Origin: Carboxylicivirga marina
GTDB lineage: Bacteria; Bacteroidota; Bacteroidia; Bacteroidales; Marinilabiliaceae
Assembly (NCBI RefSeq): GCF_016612505.1
Contig: NZ_JAENRR010000007.1
Coordinates: 94,343-158,342 of the forward strand
DNA length: 64,000 nucleotides
Direction of reading: 5' to 3'
The notes under the pieces are model-generated. The model searched no databases. It worked only from the letters and a program-made list of their open reading frames with translations, and was not told the origin of the DNA. The number at the start of each line of letters is the position of its first letter. The stretch's first letter is position 1. A program made the translations under genes and the position numbers. This document shows positions 27,906 to 37,573 of the stretch, in pieces.

Positions 27906-28932
27906 TATCGCGCTTTATCGATTTATCAACCATGTGCTCGAAGCCGTCGTAAGGGGCTTTAGTCAATACTTTTAAGCCGTGTTCCTTAAATATGTCAGCT
28001 AGTTTTTGCTTTGGTGCCACAAAACTGTTCCATGCCAGTACAATAGTGCCGCCCTTTTTTAATACGGCTTTCCAGGCAGGCAGGCAAGAGGCAATTAATT
28101 CAGATGGATCGCGCGTGCCTGTGGTGGCTTTATTAGCCCCTGTATTGCCATGGGCAATGCCATAGGGTAAATCACCTACAATTAGATTAATGCTATTCTT
28201 TTTAAAGTATTTATCGGCATCTTGCGAGTTACCGTTAATCAAGCCCAATTGTTTACGGTCTTCTTTGTTTTTAAAGGCTTCTTTACTGTTGGCATACTCA
28301 AACTCATGCATGTAGATAGCATCCTTCTTACTTTTACCATGTACCATGCGCTTATCGGCAGTGAATTTATAGCGCTCGTTTTGTAAGTATTTTTTAAAGA
28401 AGATTTGATTCTCGTGTACCGACTTATTCTCAATCTCAACACCAAATGCGTTAAATCCATAGACGGTAGCTTCATTCAGTGTAGTACCTCGTCCGGCTAC
28501 AGGGTCGAGAAGGCTGATTGTATCATCGTAAGTGAAATCGCTGGCCAGTAGTGCAACATTCACCATCATTTTGGTGAATAACTCGTTGGTTTTGCCCGCG
28601 TATTTCTGAATAGTACTGATTTTGCTGTCAATGTATTGGAAGTTGGCCATTGGAATAGGCGCCAAACCATCATCGGCATGCAGGCCAAACTGGTTAAAAA
28701 TGGCGAACACAAACGATAGGCGCGATAAGATGGCAATGTCTTCAGTGCTTAACTCATCGTCTAATGTTATAGTGATATAGCGCACCCCACACACATCTTC
28801 AAAATCAATTTTCTGACATTTTACACTTAATCGTTTGGCAGCAATGCTCAACTCCGAAACAGCCAATTGAGCCGCTACGTTATAATACACGCGGTTGTGC
28901 CCCGGGTATTGCAGAATCAAATACTTCATCAT
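27883..28932 (-). CDS. TRM11-like RNA methyltransferase
   Basis: The 349-residue protein has a Rossmann methyltransferase domain: SLLDPVAGRGTTLNEA (about 139-154, SAM-binding), GVEIENKSV, and the catalytic-type motif VGDLPYG (a DPPY variant). The N-terminal 120 residues resemble the region that precedes the methylase domain in TRM11/UPF0020 proteins. These proteins methylate guanines in tRNA or rRNA. The exact site is unknown. The two convergent genes overlap at their 3' ends. Confidence 0.8.
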   Translation of the reverse strand: MMKYLILQYPGHNRVYYNVAAQLAVSELSIAAKRLSVKCQKIDFEDVCGVRYITITLDDELSTEDIAILSRLSFVFAIFNQFGLHADDGLAPIPMANFQYIDSKISTIQKYAGKTNELFTKMMVNVALLASDFTYDDTISLLDPVAGRGTTLNEATVYGFNAFGVEIENKSVHENQIFFKKYLQNERYKFTADKRMVHGKSKKDAIYMHEFEYANSKEAFKNKEDRKQLGLINGNSQDADKYFKKNSINLIVGDLPYGIAHGNTGANKATTGTRDPSELIASCLPAWKAVLKKGGTIVLAWNSFVAPKQKLADIFKEHGLKVLTKAPYDGFEHMVDKSIKRDIIVAKKL

Positions 28933-29146
28933 GGGGCAAAGATAGGGATAAATAGTCAGTAGCGAATAGTCAGTAGAATGGGAGTTGGCAGTCGAATTGA
29001 TTGCGTATGCAGCCTATAATTTTTGTACCGTGCTATTCAATACTCCACTTAGCTTGTCCCAACTCAGACGGGAGGGAGCTGTCTGAACGACTGAGAGGGA
29101 ACAGAATTTCAGTACCAGGGCGAATAAACTAAATGAACGTGACTAT

Positions 29147-30706
29147 TTACTGAGTTAGTAAGGATTCTTCCTGATTATCGTATTCCAGCAAGGGCATGAA
29201 ATAGTCTTCCAGCTTACTGTCTTTCGATAGGTTTAACTTTTCACGCACACGCGATTTCGCTTTTCTTACTGTAGATGATTGTACACTTTGTATCTGGCAA
29301 ATGGCCTCAGTTGACATACCCAAGGCAAACATGAGCGCATAGCGGGCATCAGCTTTGGTGAGTTGAGGGTATTCATTTAGTATAGCCTGATATGATTCTT
29401 GGTAACACAAATCGAAATTTTCCGACAGTGTTAATTTGTTTTTTTTGTGGTTTGATATTGATTCATCTGCTATGCCTATTCGTTTTTGCATACGCAGCTT
29501 TTCATTAATACCAACCACCAGGTTGTGTAAGTCCTTGTTCTTAGCCTTTATTTGTAATTGACGTTTCTTATTTCTATTGATGAAATAATAGGCCACCATT
29601 GTAACAAATAGTAAACCTATAATAGCTGCCATTATGAGCATGGATCGCTGTGATTTAAGGGATGCATTATCCTCTTTAAGTGCATCGACTTCTGCGTTAA
29701 TATTAAGTATGTGAGTTAAGCGCTTTTTTTGTTCCGCTTCTTTTAATTTTTGGTATTTTACAGCAGCTGTCAAGTGCAGGAAGGCCGCTTGATAATCCTT
29801 TTTTATGGTATCAATCCTACTGAGCAATTTATATGGATAGTATTTATTGGAATGCAGTTTATATTTATCGTATGAATCAATTGACTGATAAATCAACTTT
29901 TCCGCTTCATCGTAGTCTTTCTTTTTATAAAAAAGTGCCCCTTTAAATTGTAGGAGACTTGGTAAAAGTGAATTATTTATATTTTTTGAGAAAACTAACT
30001 CAAGTGCTTCATCAACATAGTATTCAGCAGAATCATATTGACGTTGTTTGTAATAGTTATGTGCTAATCCTTTGTATATATTAATAGCTTCTCTATTAAG
30101 ATTAAGTTGTAAATATTCATTTCCGATACCATCAAGTTTTTTAAAGGTTTCTGGCTTGCCTTGATTCATTAATGACAAATAGGATTTCTCTGCAAACAGT
30201 TGTTGAGCATAGGACCCGTTTTCCTTTAGTTGTTGAACGCCTTTTTCTAGTGTGCTGGAGAAATCATTTTTCTTATAATTATTGCATCTTGCAATGCCTA
30301 TGTTAGCATAACCTGTGTAAATGGTTGATTGATCTTCCAATAAATCAACACACTTATAATAGTTAATAATAGCTTGATCCCAATTACCTATATCCTCAGA
30401 TATGAATCCTATTAATAACTGACATTTCGCTTGTCCGCTTAAATTGTATTGTTTGCCATATCTCGGCAGAATATCCTTAATAACAACTAATGCCGAATCA
30501 TAGTCATTTTTCCGGTATAACTGGAGTGCTTTTATATAAGCAATGTCTTCAGCATATTTTTCGATAACGCTTTGTGATGTTGATTCATTGAAGTGTTCTA
30601 ATTCTTTTTCAGCCGTATCAGGGTAATGAATAACAAGCTGTTCAATTTTATTTAACTGTTCTTCAACCGACAGTTGTGCCGAGGTAAGTACAGGGCAACT
30701 TAACAA
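29147..30706 (-). CDS. TPR protein with membrane helix and C-terminal helix-turn-helix
   Basis: The 519-codon ORF contains TPR repeats (about 40-330), a single membrane helix (about 350-370, LIMAAIIGLLFVTMVAYYF), a coiled coil, and a LuxR/sigma-like helix-turn-helix (LTKADARYALMFALGMSTE, then QSSTVRKAKSRVREKL). This layout is common in Bacteroidota signalling regulators that link periplasmic TPRs to DNA. The start is doubtful. The ORF opens at TTG 30706 with LLSCPVLTSAQ. In-frame codons upstream (VILYILIL) complete a signal peptide but lack a start before a TGA. Two ATGs (30736-30738 and 30727-30729) lie in another frame, suggesting a small frameshift in the signal. Confidence 0.75.
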   Translation of the reverse strand: MLSCPVLTSAQLSVEEQLNKIEQLVIHYPDTAEKELEHFNESTSQSVIEKYAEDIAYIKALQLYRKNDYDSALVVIKDILPRYGKQYNLSGQAKCQLLIGFISEDIGNWDQAIINYYKCVDLLEDQSTIYTGYANIGIARCNNYKKNDFSSTLEKGVQQLKENGSYAQQLFAEKSYLSLMNQGKPETFKKLDGIGNEYLQLNLNREAINIYKGLAHNYYKQRQYDSAEYYVDEALELVFSKNINNSLLPSLLQFKGALFYKKKDYDEAEKLIYQSIDSYDKYKLHSNKYYPYKLLSRIDTIKKDYQAAFLHLTAAVKYQKLKEAEQKKRLTHILNINAEVDALKEDNASLKSQRSMLIMAAIIGLLFVTMVAYYFINRNKKRQLQIKAKNKDLHNLVVGINEKLRMQKRIGIADESISNHKKNKLTLSENFDLCYQESYQAILNEYPQLTKADARYALMFALGMSTEAICQIQSVQSSTVRKAKSRVREKLNLSKDSKLEDYFMPLLEYDNQEESLLTQ

Positions 30707-31100
30707 TATCAGGATATATAGAATGACATTATATTCATAACACTTTCAATGTGATAGTAGGTATACGTTAGTTGTTGCTAAGCTAATCAAATCATAAAGA
30801 TTATTGTATGCAGGGATTAAAATTTTCGTAACAATCTTTTATATCCGACTACCGTTATTATTTATTCGCAACAATCTTAAAGCACAGAATTATTGTACTA
30901 TACAAAATGCCGCACTAATTGCCACACTGTTCTTTAGTATTTATTTAGGAGGAATATTTGTTTTGTAGTCGTGTGGTTTACCAATGCAACTTAATCAGGA
31001 TAAAGATTTATAATTCCCCGATTCAAAACCTGCCTAACCCTTTTTTATTTGTTTGCTTGGATAAGTATTATGATTAGAATGAGTCTGTATTAGAGTATTT
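30707..31100. other. Divergent intergenic region
   Basis: A+T-rich region between the TPR gene and the next, damaged, gene. It contains the disrupted 5' end of the TPR gene (30707-30750). Otherwise no ORF, repeat or terminator is recognised. Confidence 0.4.
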
Positions 31101-31652
31101 ATGATTGAATGTGTCAAGTTTATGTTATTTTCAAATGCACAAACAAATGTCTTATTATTATTCACCATCCTTTTATTCACCAGCACAAGCATTACAAAAG
31201 CACAATAGTGTAATTATACTCATGAAAAAGTAGACGAGTTTTCAGGGGAAGTGGAAAGACGCATCCTTAAGGCCCATAACTTCTATTTTAAGTTTGCTTT
31301 TTACCGCTTGGGTGATGATTTCAGACTCGAATCCTATGTCAATATTCCGGGTGATCAGGCCTTTTTAATTCCCGAAGGCAGTCAGTTGAATTTGAAACTT
31401 GGTGATAAGTCGGTAATGGAGCTCACTTCAATCAAAAATGCCACACCCCAATCATTTGTATCTGGTAATCAAATATACTCAGGCTTTGCCATGACCTACC
31501 CGATTACCAAAGAACAATTAATGCAAATTGAAGAAGTGGGCATTAAATTTATTCAAACCATGCTGAAGGATGAATCCTATTACGACATGGATTTAAAAAA
31601 GAAAAAGATAGAAAAGACAAAGGAATATGCGCGGTGTATTCTTATGGATTAA
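31101..31652 (+). pseudogene. Secreted protein gene with TAG just after the signal peptide
   Basis: From ATG 31101 (or in-frame ATG 31122) the frame encodes a signal peptide, NVLLLFTILLFTSTSITKAQ. Then comes TAG (31206-31208), then CNYTHEKVDEFSGEVERRIL and a soluble domain to the stop at 31650. The stretch after the stop has the pattern of a small secreted Bacteroidota family: a Cys-Tyr-x-K-x-VDEFTG-like start, strand pairs, and YPITKEQL near the end. The stop separates signal from domain, so export is lost. A GTG at 31251 would give a leaderless 133-residue product. The function of the family is unknown. Confidence 0.65.
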
Positions 31653-31840
31653 TTCTAGTAATCTTCTGCATCGTAAGATAATAACTAAAGGTACTCCTCA
31701 CAGGGTACTGGATCACTCGACATACTTGTGGATTAAGCATAAATTACAGATGCTCTAAATAGAAAAAAGTTGCTATCGATATTATTGTGGATTAAACGAG
31801 TACAAGGATTTTATTGCTTTTATGGTGAAAAAGGCAACCA

Positions 31841-31876
31841 ACTACTTGGCGCTTCGCCCAAACCCGAGTTACTGTT
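31841..31876 (-). repeat. Dispersed intergenic repeat, copy 2 (inverted)
   Basis: On the minus strand this reads AGTAACTCGGGTTTGGGCGA followed by AGCGCCAAGTAGTTGG, the same core as at 26550, 33901 and 57131. It sits in a gene-free region, 31653-32970. Confidence 0.55.
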
Positions 31877-32108
31877 TTGCAACAGGTCAAAAACTAACGA
31901 AAGAACCCGCTGACTACAGCACTCCTCGACCCACTAAGACTTGCTTCGGGAAAGATTTAAAGATTCACAATGCATGCTCCAAATCTTTCTTTTCCTCCGC
32001 TTTATCAAGTGGGTCCCCCGACTGCGTTGCTCATGTCAGAATCACTGCATAATCAAATTCACAACTTAACCTTGAATACGAAGTAGTTTTGATTGTGTGT
32101 GTTGGCCT

Positions 32109-32231
32109 GTCTCATTGGCGAGCCAGGGCAAGGGTGAATAATAAATAATTTAGCGGAACATAAAAGGGGTTTACCCTACTTTGATAGTGATGCTTATTAT
32201 TTATTAGAGCGCAGGGAAGCATCAATGAGAC
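32109..32231. repeat. Inverted-repeat element of about 123 bp
   Basis: Terminal GTCTCATTG and CAATGAGAC match perfectly. Inside, AATAATAAATAA and TTATTATTTATT also pair, with partial complementarity between. The hairpin could be a decayed non-autonomous mobile element or a stable RNA. No transposase is nearby. Confidence 0.45.
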
Positions 32232-32640
32232 TAGCTTTTTCTTCCCTTTTTGGCAATGAAAAAAGGGAAACCCGCCTGGTAAGGCAAGAAGTAACAATCA
32301 CACCTATCTCAAGGAAAGATGATAAATTATTTCAAATTCAATTTTAGTCCACAACTTTTTAAAGTGATCTACGGTACCTTTTCTTTTTACATGCAAAGCC
32401 ACATTATTTTATAATTTTTTCACCAAACCTGACATTTATCATTAGTCTCCCTTCAAAACACTTCATAACTTTTCACTTGTATTTTAAAAACTAACCAATA
32501 CAAGCCTAATTTATGAGTCCAAAAAATCATTGCCTTCCAAATGCTGTGTATTGCCAGTTAGGCAAGCAAAACAGCTCTTACAAACGCTTAAATCGAGCTA
32601 TATATCATTTTATCATTCTACTTTTTGGGTGGTGGATTAC

Positions 32641-32920
32641 TTGCTTAAGTAGTATATGCTCCCTTTTTTGAAAAGACACAGTTTGCTTAACTAAGCAAGG
32701 CCTCTCTTTTTCATTGGGCAGCCTTTGCTTAAGTGAGCAAAGCCTGTTTTTTCCATGGGGCAAGCTTCGCTTACACAAGCAATGGTTCCTTTTCCCACAG
32801 GGGAAGCATAGCTTATTGAAGCAAACAGTGTTTTTTCCGTCGGGGAGCCTTATACCAATTAAGCAAAGGCTGCTTTTTGTAAAAGGCTGTTATATGGTTT
32901 AAGCAAGCCTGTTTTAATAA
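32641..32920. repeat. 42-bp tandem palindrome array (array B)
   Basis: Units start near 32641, 32683, 32725, 32766, 32809, 32850 and 32893: seven copies with spacings of 41-43. Each of the better units is a palindrome (TTGCTT..AAGCAA, or TTTGCT..AGCAAA) followed by AGCCTGTTTTTT-like T-rich DNA and then a G-rich end (CATGGGGCAAGC). The first, sixth and seventh units are eroded. Because 42 is divisible by three, one plus frame (32714-32902) reads as a 14-residue repeat. The array ends 51 bases before the 240-residue protein gene, so it probably lies in or near its 5' leader. Confidence 0.75.
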
Positions 32921-32970
32921 CGAATCAAATACAACAATTAATACTATCCTTTATCTACAAATCAATTTTT

Positions 32971-33693
32971 ATGAAAATAAACAAAATCAATAGAAATATC
33001 CGGGTGACCGATGCTGCTGATTTAGCCGGTAAGCTGCATGGTGAACTGGATAAATCAACACTCGAAGATGTGCATGTGAGTACATTAAGGAGTGAGATGA
33101 GCACCATCAGCATTGGCTTGTCTGGTGCCATTAACGAGAGCAAGGCCATGTCTGCTCTTGAGGACCATGATGAAAGGCGCGATATGACTTATCGCTCGCT
33201 TTTGCATATTATTAAAGGTTTTCTCTTACATCCTGATGCCACTATACGTGAAGCGGCTGTTCATGTGGATATGGTGTTAGATAACTATGGTTTTGATCTA
33301 ATCAATCAGAACTATAGTAGCGAGTCGTCATTGCTCGATGCTTTAATCCGTGATTTAGAAGAGCCTGAAACAGCGGCAATGGTAGCTGTATTACCGGGCA
33401 TGGTGGCCATTGTTGAGCAGTTGAAAACTGAGCAGAAACAATTTAAAGCTGCGGAAGCTGACTGGCATGAGGCGCGTGCCGAAGATGGTAAAACAGAAAG
33501 TGCATCGGCCCTTAAACATGAATTGTTAAAGGTAGTCAACAATAAGCTGCTTGTTTACCTGAAAGCGATGCAACAGATGAATCCTGCACCTTACCAGGAA
33601 TTAATCAACGATGTGGTGATGCACATCGAGCGTGCCAATGCCTTGGTGAAGCGTCGTCGTAACAGTGAGGAAACTGTTGAGGTAGATAATTAA
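32971..33693 (+). CDS. 240-residue helical protein of unknown function (possibly DUF6261 type)
   Basis: The protein is soluble and strongly helical, without signal peptide or membrane segment. It starts MKINKINRNIRVTDAADLAG and has a central conserved-looking part (DMTYRSLLHIIKGFLLHPD, AAVHVDMVLDNYGF) and a basic end (ALVKRRRNSEE). Length and pattern recall a Bacteroidota-specific family of about 240 residues that I would place with DUF6261, without certainty. No function is known. A 42-bp palindrome array stands directly upstream and a strong terminator downstream, so it is its own unit. Confidence 0.65.
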   Translation: MKINKINRNIRVTDAADLAGKLHGELDKSTLEDVHVSTLRSEMSTISIGLSGAINESKAMSALEDHDERRDMTYRSLLHIIKGFLLHPDATIREAAVHVDMVLDNYGFDLINQNYSSESSLLDALIRDLEEPETAAMVAVLPGMVAIVEQLKTEQKQFKAAEADWHEARAEDGKTESASALKHELLKVVNNKLLVYLKAMQQMNPAPYQELINDVVMHIERANALVKRRRNSEETVEVDN

Positions 33694-33722
33694 CCATTTG
33701 TAAACATGATAAAGGATAGTGA

Positions 33723-33748
33723 GGGTGCCTGTGATGGGCACCCTTTTT
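33723..33748 (+). terminator. Intrinsic terminator
   Basis: GGGTGCC and GGCACCC form a stem with loop TGTGATG, followed by T5. Begins 30 bases after the stop codon. Confidence 0.88.
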
Positions 33749-33894
33749 GTATTTTGTAATAGCAGTGGGTCACATTAAAACTTGGGGAGTCAATCGTAAT
33801 TTGAGATAAATTTATCATTCTTAGCGGTTGGCATGATTGTTATTTCTTTTAGTTGTCTTACCAGAGAGGTTTCCTCTTTTTATTGCCAAATAAG

Positions 33895-33935
33895 GAAGCA
33901 AAAAGTAACTCGGGTTTGGGTGAAACGCCAAAAGA
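33895..33935 (+). repeat. Dispersed intergenic repeat, copy 3
   Basis: AAAAGTAACTCGGGTTTGGG followed by TGAAACGCCAAAAG matches copy 2 closely. The region 33749-34028 otherwise has only short chance ORFs. Confidence 0.55.
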
Positions 33936-34028
33936 ACTTTTACACAAAAGAATATCTATTGTTCCAAGATTTATGCGTAGACCACAAGTATACTTTGTGT
34001 TCCATAGTAGTGGTCAAGTAGTCACAAG

Positions 34029-34058
34029 CAAAAAAAGAGGTGACCAACGGCCACCTCT
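34029..34058 (-). terminator. Terminator of the PEPCK-like gene
   Basis: On the minus strand GAGGTG and CACCTC form the stem, followed by T8. It lies 38 bases past the stop of the 1158-codon gene. Confidence 0.85.
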
Positions 34059-34096
34059 CTCTGTTTTGTGTATTGTAATATATAACCTAAAGGTGC

Positions 34097-37000
34097 TTAC
34101 CCTCGGTAAATAACGTCAGCACCAATTGTTCCTTCAAGATCTTTTAAATATGCTTCAGATGTTGCATAAGCTAAGTATTCATTGGCTTTTGCTAATCTGC
34201 TTTCAATATCTAAATCAACTTTAATGTCACCATTTTCAGCCTTAGCAGCAAAGTCTTCAAGGTACTCAATCTGACCTTTGCGGAATGCTACTTCTTTCTC
34301 CTGCTTCAAAGCTAAGCGCTCTTTGTACCAATCGCTGTTAATCACATAGTCGCGGTCGAAATACTTACGTAGGTCCGGATGACTGATTTCTTTACCTTCA
34401 AACTCACCATACGCCATAATGTGAAGTAAGATTTTCAATGGAGGAATAGCACCTTCAACACTTCCTTCTTCGAAATAGCGTGATGCTACTTTTTGCTGTG
34501 CTTCAACAATGTTGTTGATACCGTCAACAAAGTCTTCCATTCCCTGAGTTTCGGGTTTCAACATTTGCTCGTTAAATACTGATAATGGCTCGTCAAACAG
34601 ACGGTTCATACAGCGGAAAGCAAAGTTTTCAGTAATACGGTAACCTAAACGGCTAGCTAATACTTTCTGACCTTCGTGCTCAAAGTCTTCCAATTTCTCA
34701 AGAGATCCGTTCTCAATCAATAATTTCGGATCACGATCTTCAGGTACTAAACGCGCCCAAATCTCAGGAATTAAGATAGAGATGTCGTGGTCGAAACGGT
34801 TCTGTCCAACATAACCTGCAGCCGAGCTGAATCCTTGGTACTCAGTAATGATGTATGATAACAAGGCATTGTTCAAGTCAGTTGTAGGAACTAACATGTT
34901 GAAAGGACCTTTTGTTAATGCACCCTCTGTACCTGCACCTGTTGTAGATGGAGATTTACCTGTTAAACTACAGATGAAGTCCATGAATAACTCAGGAAGC
35001 TCTTGGTAATGAATTGGGTTATAAACAGCCAACGGACGAATGCTATTCTCTTTATCAGCAGGGTTGTTACGACGACCTGGTAATACAGCATTTACAACAT
35101 CAATAACTGGCTCTTCTGATTTAATCTTACGGAATAAACGTACACCAACTTCCCCTAAATAGTTATCAATGATATCATCTTTAAAGATGTTACGCTCTAA
35201 GTAACGAGGGTTGTTAGTTGGCACGCCATCAACGATACGAGTGTGTGAAGGCACTACAAAGTAACCATCTTTATCGTTGTTAATAACTTTCATTAATAAG
35301 TCTTTAACAGGCTGTGTATACTTGTCGAAGTTGATAGCATCTTCGTATAACTCAATGGCATCCTTCTTAGTTAAAGGCTCGTAGTTTGTTAAGAAAGTAC
35401 CGTCTGTTACAATATCTTTCTCAGCTCCTTTGTCATATCCACGGATAATCGCTTCATCAGGACGCTGGAATAAGTGACTTTCACAGTTGGTAACCACTTT
35501 GTAACTCTTATTCTTATACTCAGGGTTCAAGTTGCTTAACTGGCTGGCAGGTAAAACAATTGTTGCTGAGATATCATCTTCCATCTGAATTTTCTGGCTA
35601 GGAACAAAGTCAGAACGTAATTTGTGTAATAACCAGTTACCATCAGCGTTAAATCCGATACGTACGTAACTTGCTGTTACTTTGTTGTTCTTGTACTGAA
35701 GTGTTGTTCCTTCACGACCGTTGATGAATTCAACTGACATATAATCTTTCCAGTTTCCTTTTTCGCTCTCGTTACGGTAAAGGCGCTTAATGAATAGCAC
35801 TAATGAACGAATGTGCGAAGGAATACCATTTAAGAAGGCATTGTACTCGTCGCTGTATGTTTCTGAAGGTGTTAATAACTTAACGGCCGAACCTAAAGCG
35901 CGCTGTGGGCTTAGGAATGGACGTGATGGTTCAGCATCAGGACGAATGTTTTTCCAACGGTTAGAGAAATCGTAGTTAATGATTTCATCAGCTGCTTTAA
36001 AGTCTTCCTCAAGGTTTACAATGTTGAATGTACCATACTGGATAGCATTCTGCATTGATTTAGAAATTTCTGACTTACCACCACCAGATACAGTACATGG
36101 CTTGTGACAGAAGATACCTTCAGGCTGGGTGTTAACAATACGCCACATTGGTTGTGTTGGGTGTTTTGCTAACTGGAATTTATGACCTGATGGGTGAATG
36201 TAAATGGTATCAGGAGAAAGCTTTAGTGACTCTTCTTTTCCATTAATATTCCAAACCACTTTGCTGTTATCGATATCGATAGTAGCGTGTTCCTGGATAT
36301 ATGTAATGTTAGAGAATTTCTTATCTATAGCATAACCTTCAGGATAAATAGTTACTCTATCGCCTAATAAAGCCATGGCTTCATTAAAAGCGTAAGTATC
36401 TTTAAGCTTCTCCGAGAAGATATCACCGTATACATTGTCACTCATGATTCCGCGTGGGTAAGCTATGGCTCCTCCGGCGTGCTCTTCTTCAACCAAACCA
36501 ATCATGTTGGCTGAGTAGCTGATCTGAGTTTTGATTTCTTTTTTAGAATAACCGTAGTAGTTATCACCAATTAGTGTTACCACTACACCATTATCATCAC
36601 GACAAGTGATTTTGAATGCACCACCTTCGTTATATAATTCGTTTTCATCTTTCCAGCACATACCATCGTTACGCTGACGCTCTGTAGCATCATCATAGTG
36701 AGGTAGACCAATGTCTTTCTTCTTTAACTTGGTCATTTGAGGGGCAAGGATAATACAACCTGTAGTACCTGTCCAGTGCTCAACATCTAGTGCTGAATCA
36801 TTTTCAGCCAGGTTATGGTCACCTGCATTGCCAAAGATGTTCTCAACAAAATCAAGGTTACTTACCAATGTACCTGGTGCAAAAAAGCGAACTTCCATGC
36901 TCTTTTGTGCTATTACCCCTGGAACCTCAGGACATACAATCGGACGAAGTAATAATGATACCATTGTTTTTGCCTTATCTTCCTGAGTAGAGGTGAATGG

Positions 37001-37573
37001 CAAAATATTCATATCATCGTCAGGATTAACAGCTGCTTTTAACATGTTTGCAAAAGCAACTTTTGGCACCTCTTTTTTATCCAATGGTACTGGTAATCCA
37101 CCTTCTACAATGTGGAATGTACCTTTAGTAGTACGTTTGTCTTTGTCAGGATTATTAAGGATTCCTTGCTTTAAACGGTATGAGCTAACCAATTCACTTT
37201 TGAATTCATTCGCATCAGGTGGTAAACTCACCTCGCGTGCTAAGCCTTTTTGGTTAAGAACAAATGTTTTATTTGGTAAGCGATATTCTGAGTTATCAAC
37301 ATCAACATCGCTTAAATAAGTGTTCAAAAAGTTTTGTATACGCGTATCAGCTGGTGACAGATGATCTGATAACAAACGTGATTTCTCTTTAAAACTATTA
37401 ATTAAACCTTCGGTTAAGGAAAGGAATTTAGTGTTAGAGTATTTGGTGTCGGCATCACAGGCATCATAGTACAAAGGCTGACCAATAGAGGCCAGTTGTA
37501 GATTGATGTACTGAATCATATCCTTCCGGTCCTTCTTACTCAGTTTTTGCTTCTTTTGCATATCATCTTTCAT
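34097..37573 (-). CDS. Very large cytoplasmic protein resembling PPi-dependent PEP carboxykinase
   Basis: The 1158-residue protein has no signal peptide or membrane helix. Length and several blocks fit the pyrophosphate-type PEP carboxykinases described in Entamoeba and Propionibacterium, about 1100-1200 residues and much longer than ATP/GTP enzymes. It has an N-terminal helical domain (PADTRIQNFL), GTTGCIILAPQ, a P-loop-like CTVSGGGKSEIS near residue 497, and SPSTTGAGTEGALTKGPFN further on. Such enzymes interconvert oxaloacetate and PEP using pyrophosphate. The assignment is from memory of the family and needs a profile search. Monocistronic with its own terminator. Confidence 0.55.
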   Translation of the reverse strand: MKDDMQKKQKLSKKDRKDMIQYINLQLASIGQPLYYDACDADTKYSNTKFLSLTEGLINSFKEKSRLLSDHLSPADTRIQNFLNTYLSDVDVDNSEYRLPNKTFVLNQKGLAREVSLPPDANEFKSELVSSYRLKQGILNNPDKDKRTTKGTFHIVEGGLPVPLDKKEVPKVAFANMLKAAVNPDDDMNILPFTSTQEDKAKTMVSLLLRPIVCPEVPGVIAQKSMEVRFFAPGTLVSNLDFVENIFGNAGDHNLAENDSALDVEHWTGTTGCIILAPQMTKLKKKDIGLPHYDDATERQRNDGMCWKDENELYNEGGAFKITCRDDNGVVVTLIGDNYYGYSKKEIKTQISYSANMIGLVEEEHAGGAIAYPRGIMSDNVYGDIFSEKLKDTYAFNEAMALLGDRVTIYPEGYAIDKKFSNITYIQEHATIDIDNSKVVWNINGKEESLKLSPDTIYIHPSGHKFQLAKHPTQPMWRIVNTQPEGIFCHKPCTVSGGGKSEISKSMQNAIQYGTFNIVNLEEDFKAADEIINYDFSNRWKNIRPDAEPSRPFLSPQRALGSAVKLLTPSETYSDEYNAFLNGIPSHIRSLVLFIKRLYRNESEKGNWKDYMSVEFINGREGTTLQYKNNKVTASYVRIGFNADGNWLLHKLRSDFVPSQKIQMEDDISATIVLPASQLSNLNPEYKNKSYKVVTNCESHLFQRPDEAIIRGYDKGAEKDIVTDGTFLTNYEPLTKKDAIELYEDAINFDKYTQPVKDLLMKVINNDKDGYFVVPSHTRIVDGVPTNNPRYLERNIFKDDIIDNYLGEVGVRLFRKIKSEEPVIDVVNAVLPGRRNNPADKENSIRPLAVYNPIHYQELPELFMDFICSLTGKSPSTTGAGTEGALTKGPFNMLVPTTDLNNALLSYIITEYQGFSSAAGYVGQNRFDHDISILIPEIWARLVPEDRDPKLLIENGSLEKLEDFEHEGQKVLASRLGYRITENFAFRCMNRLFDEPLSVFNEQMLKPETQGMEDFVDGINNIVEAQQKVASRYFEEGSVEGAIPPLKILLHIMAYGEFEGKEISHPDLRKYFDRDYVINSDWYKERLALKQEKEVAFRKGQIEYLEDFAAKAENGDIKVDLDIESRLAKANEYLAYATSEAYLKDLEGTIGADVIYRG

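Noticed and set aside
32714..32902. 62-codon ORF with 14-residue repeats as a protein gene
   Set aside because: It follows directly from the 42-bp DNA repeat. The codon pattern has no start context, and the palindromes explain the conservation better.
32641..32920. CRISPR array
   Set aside because: The whole 42-bp unit is related between copies; there are no unique spacers between constant repeats and no cas genes.
33833..34113. Two overlapping plus-strand ORFs (62 and 86 codons)
   Set aside because: They cover the dispersed repeat and the antisense side of a terminator; no coding character.
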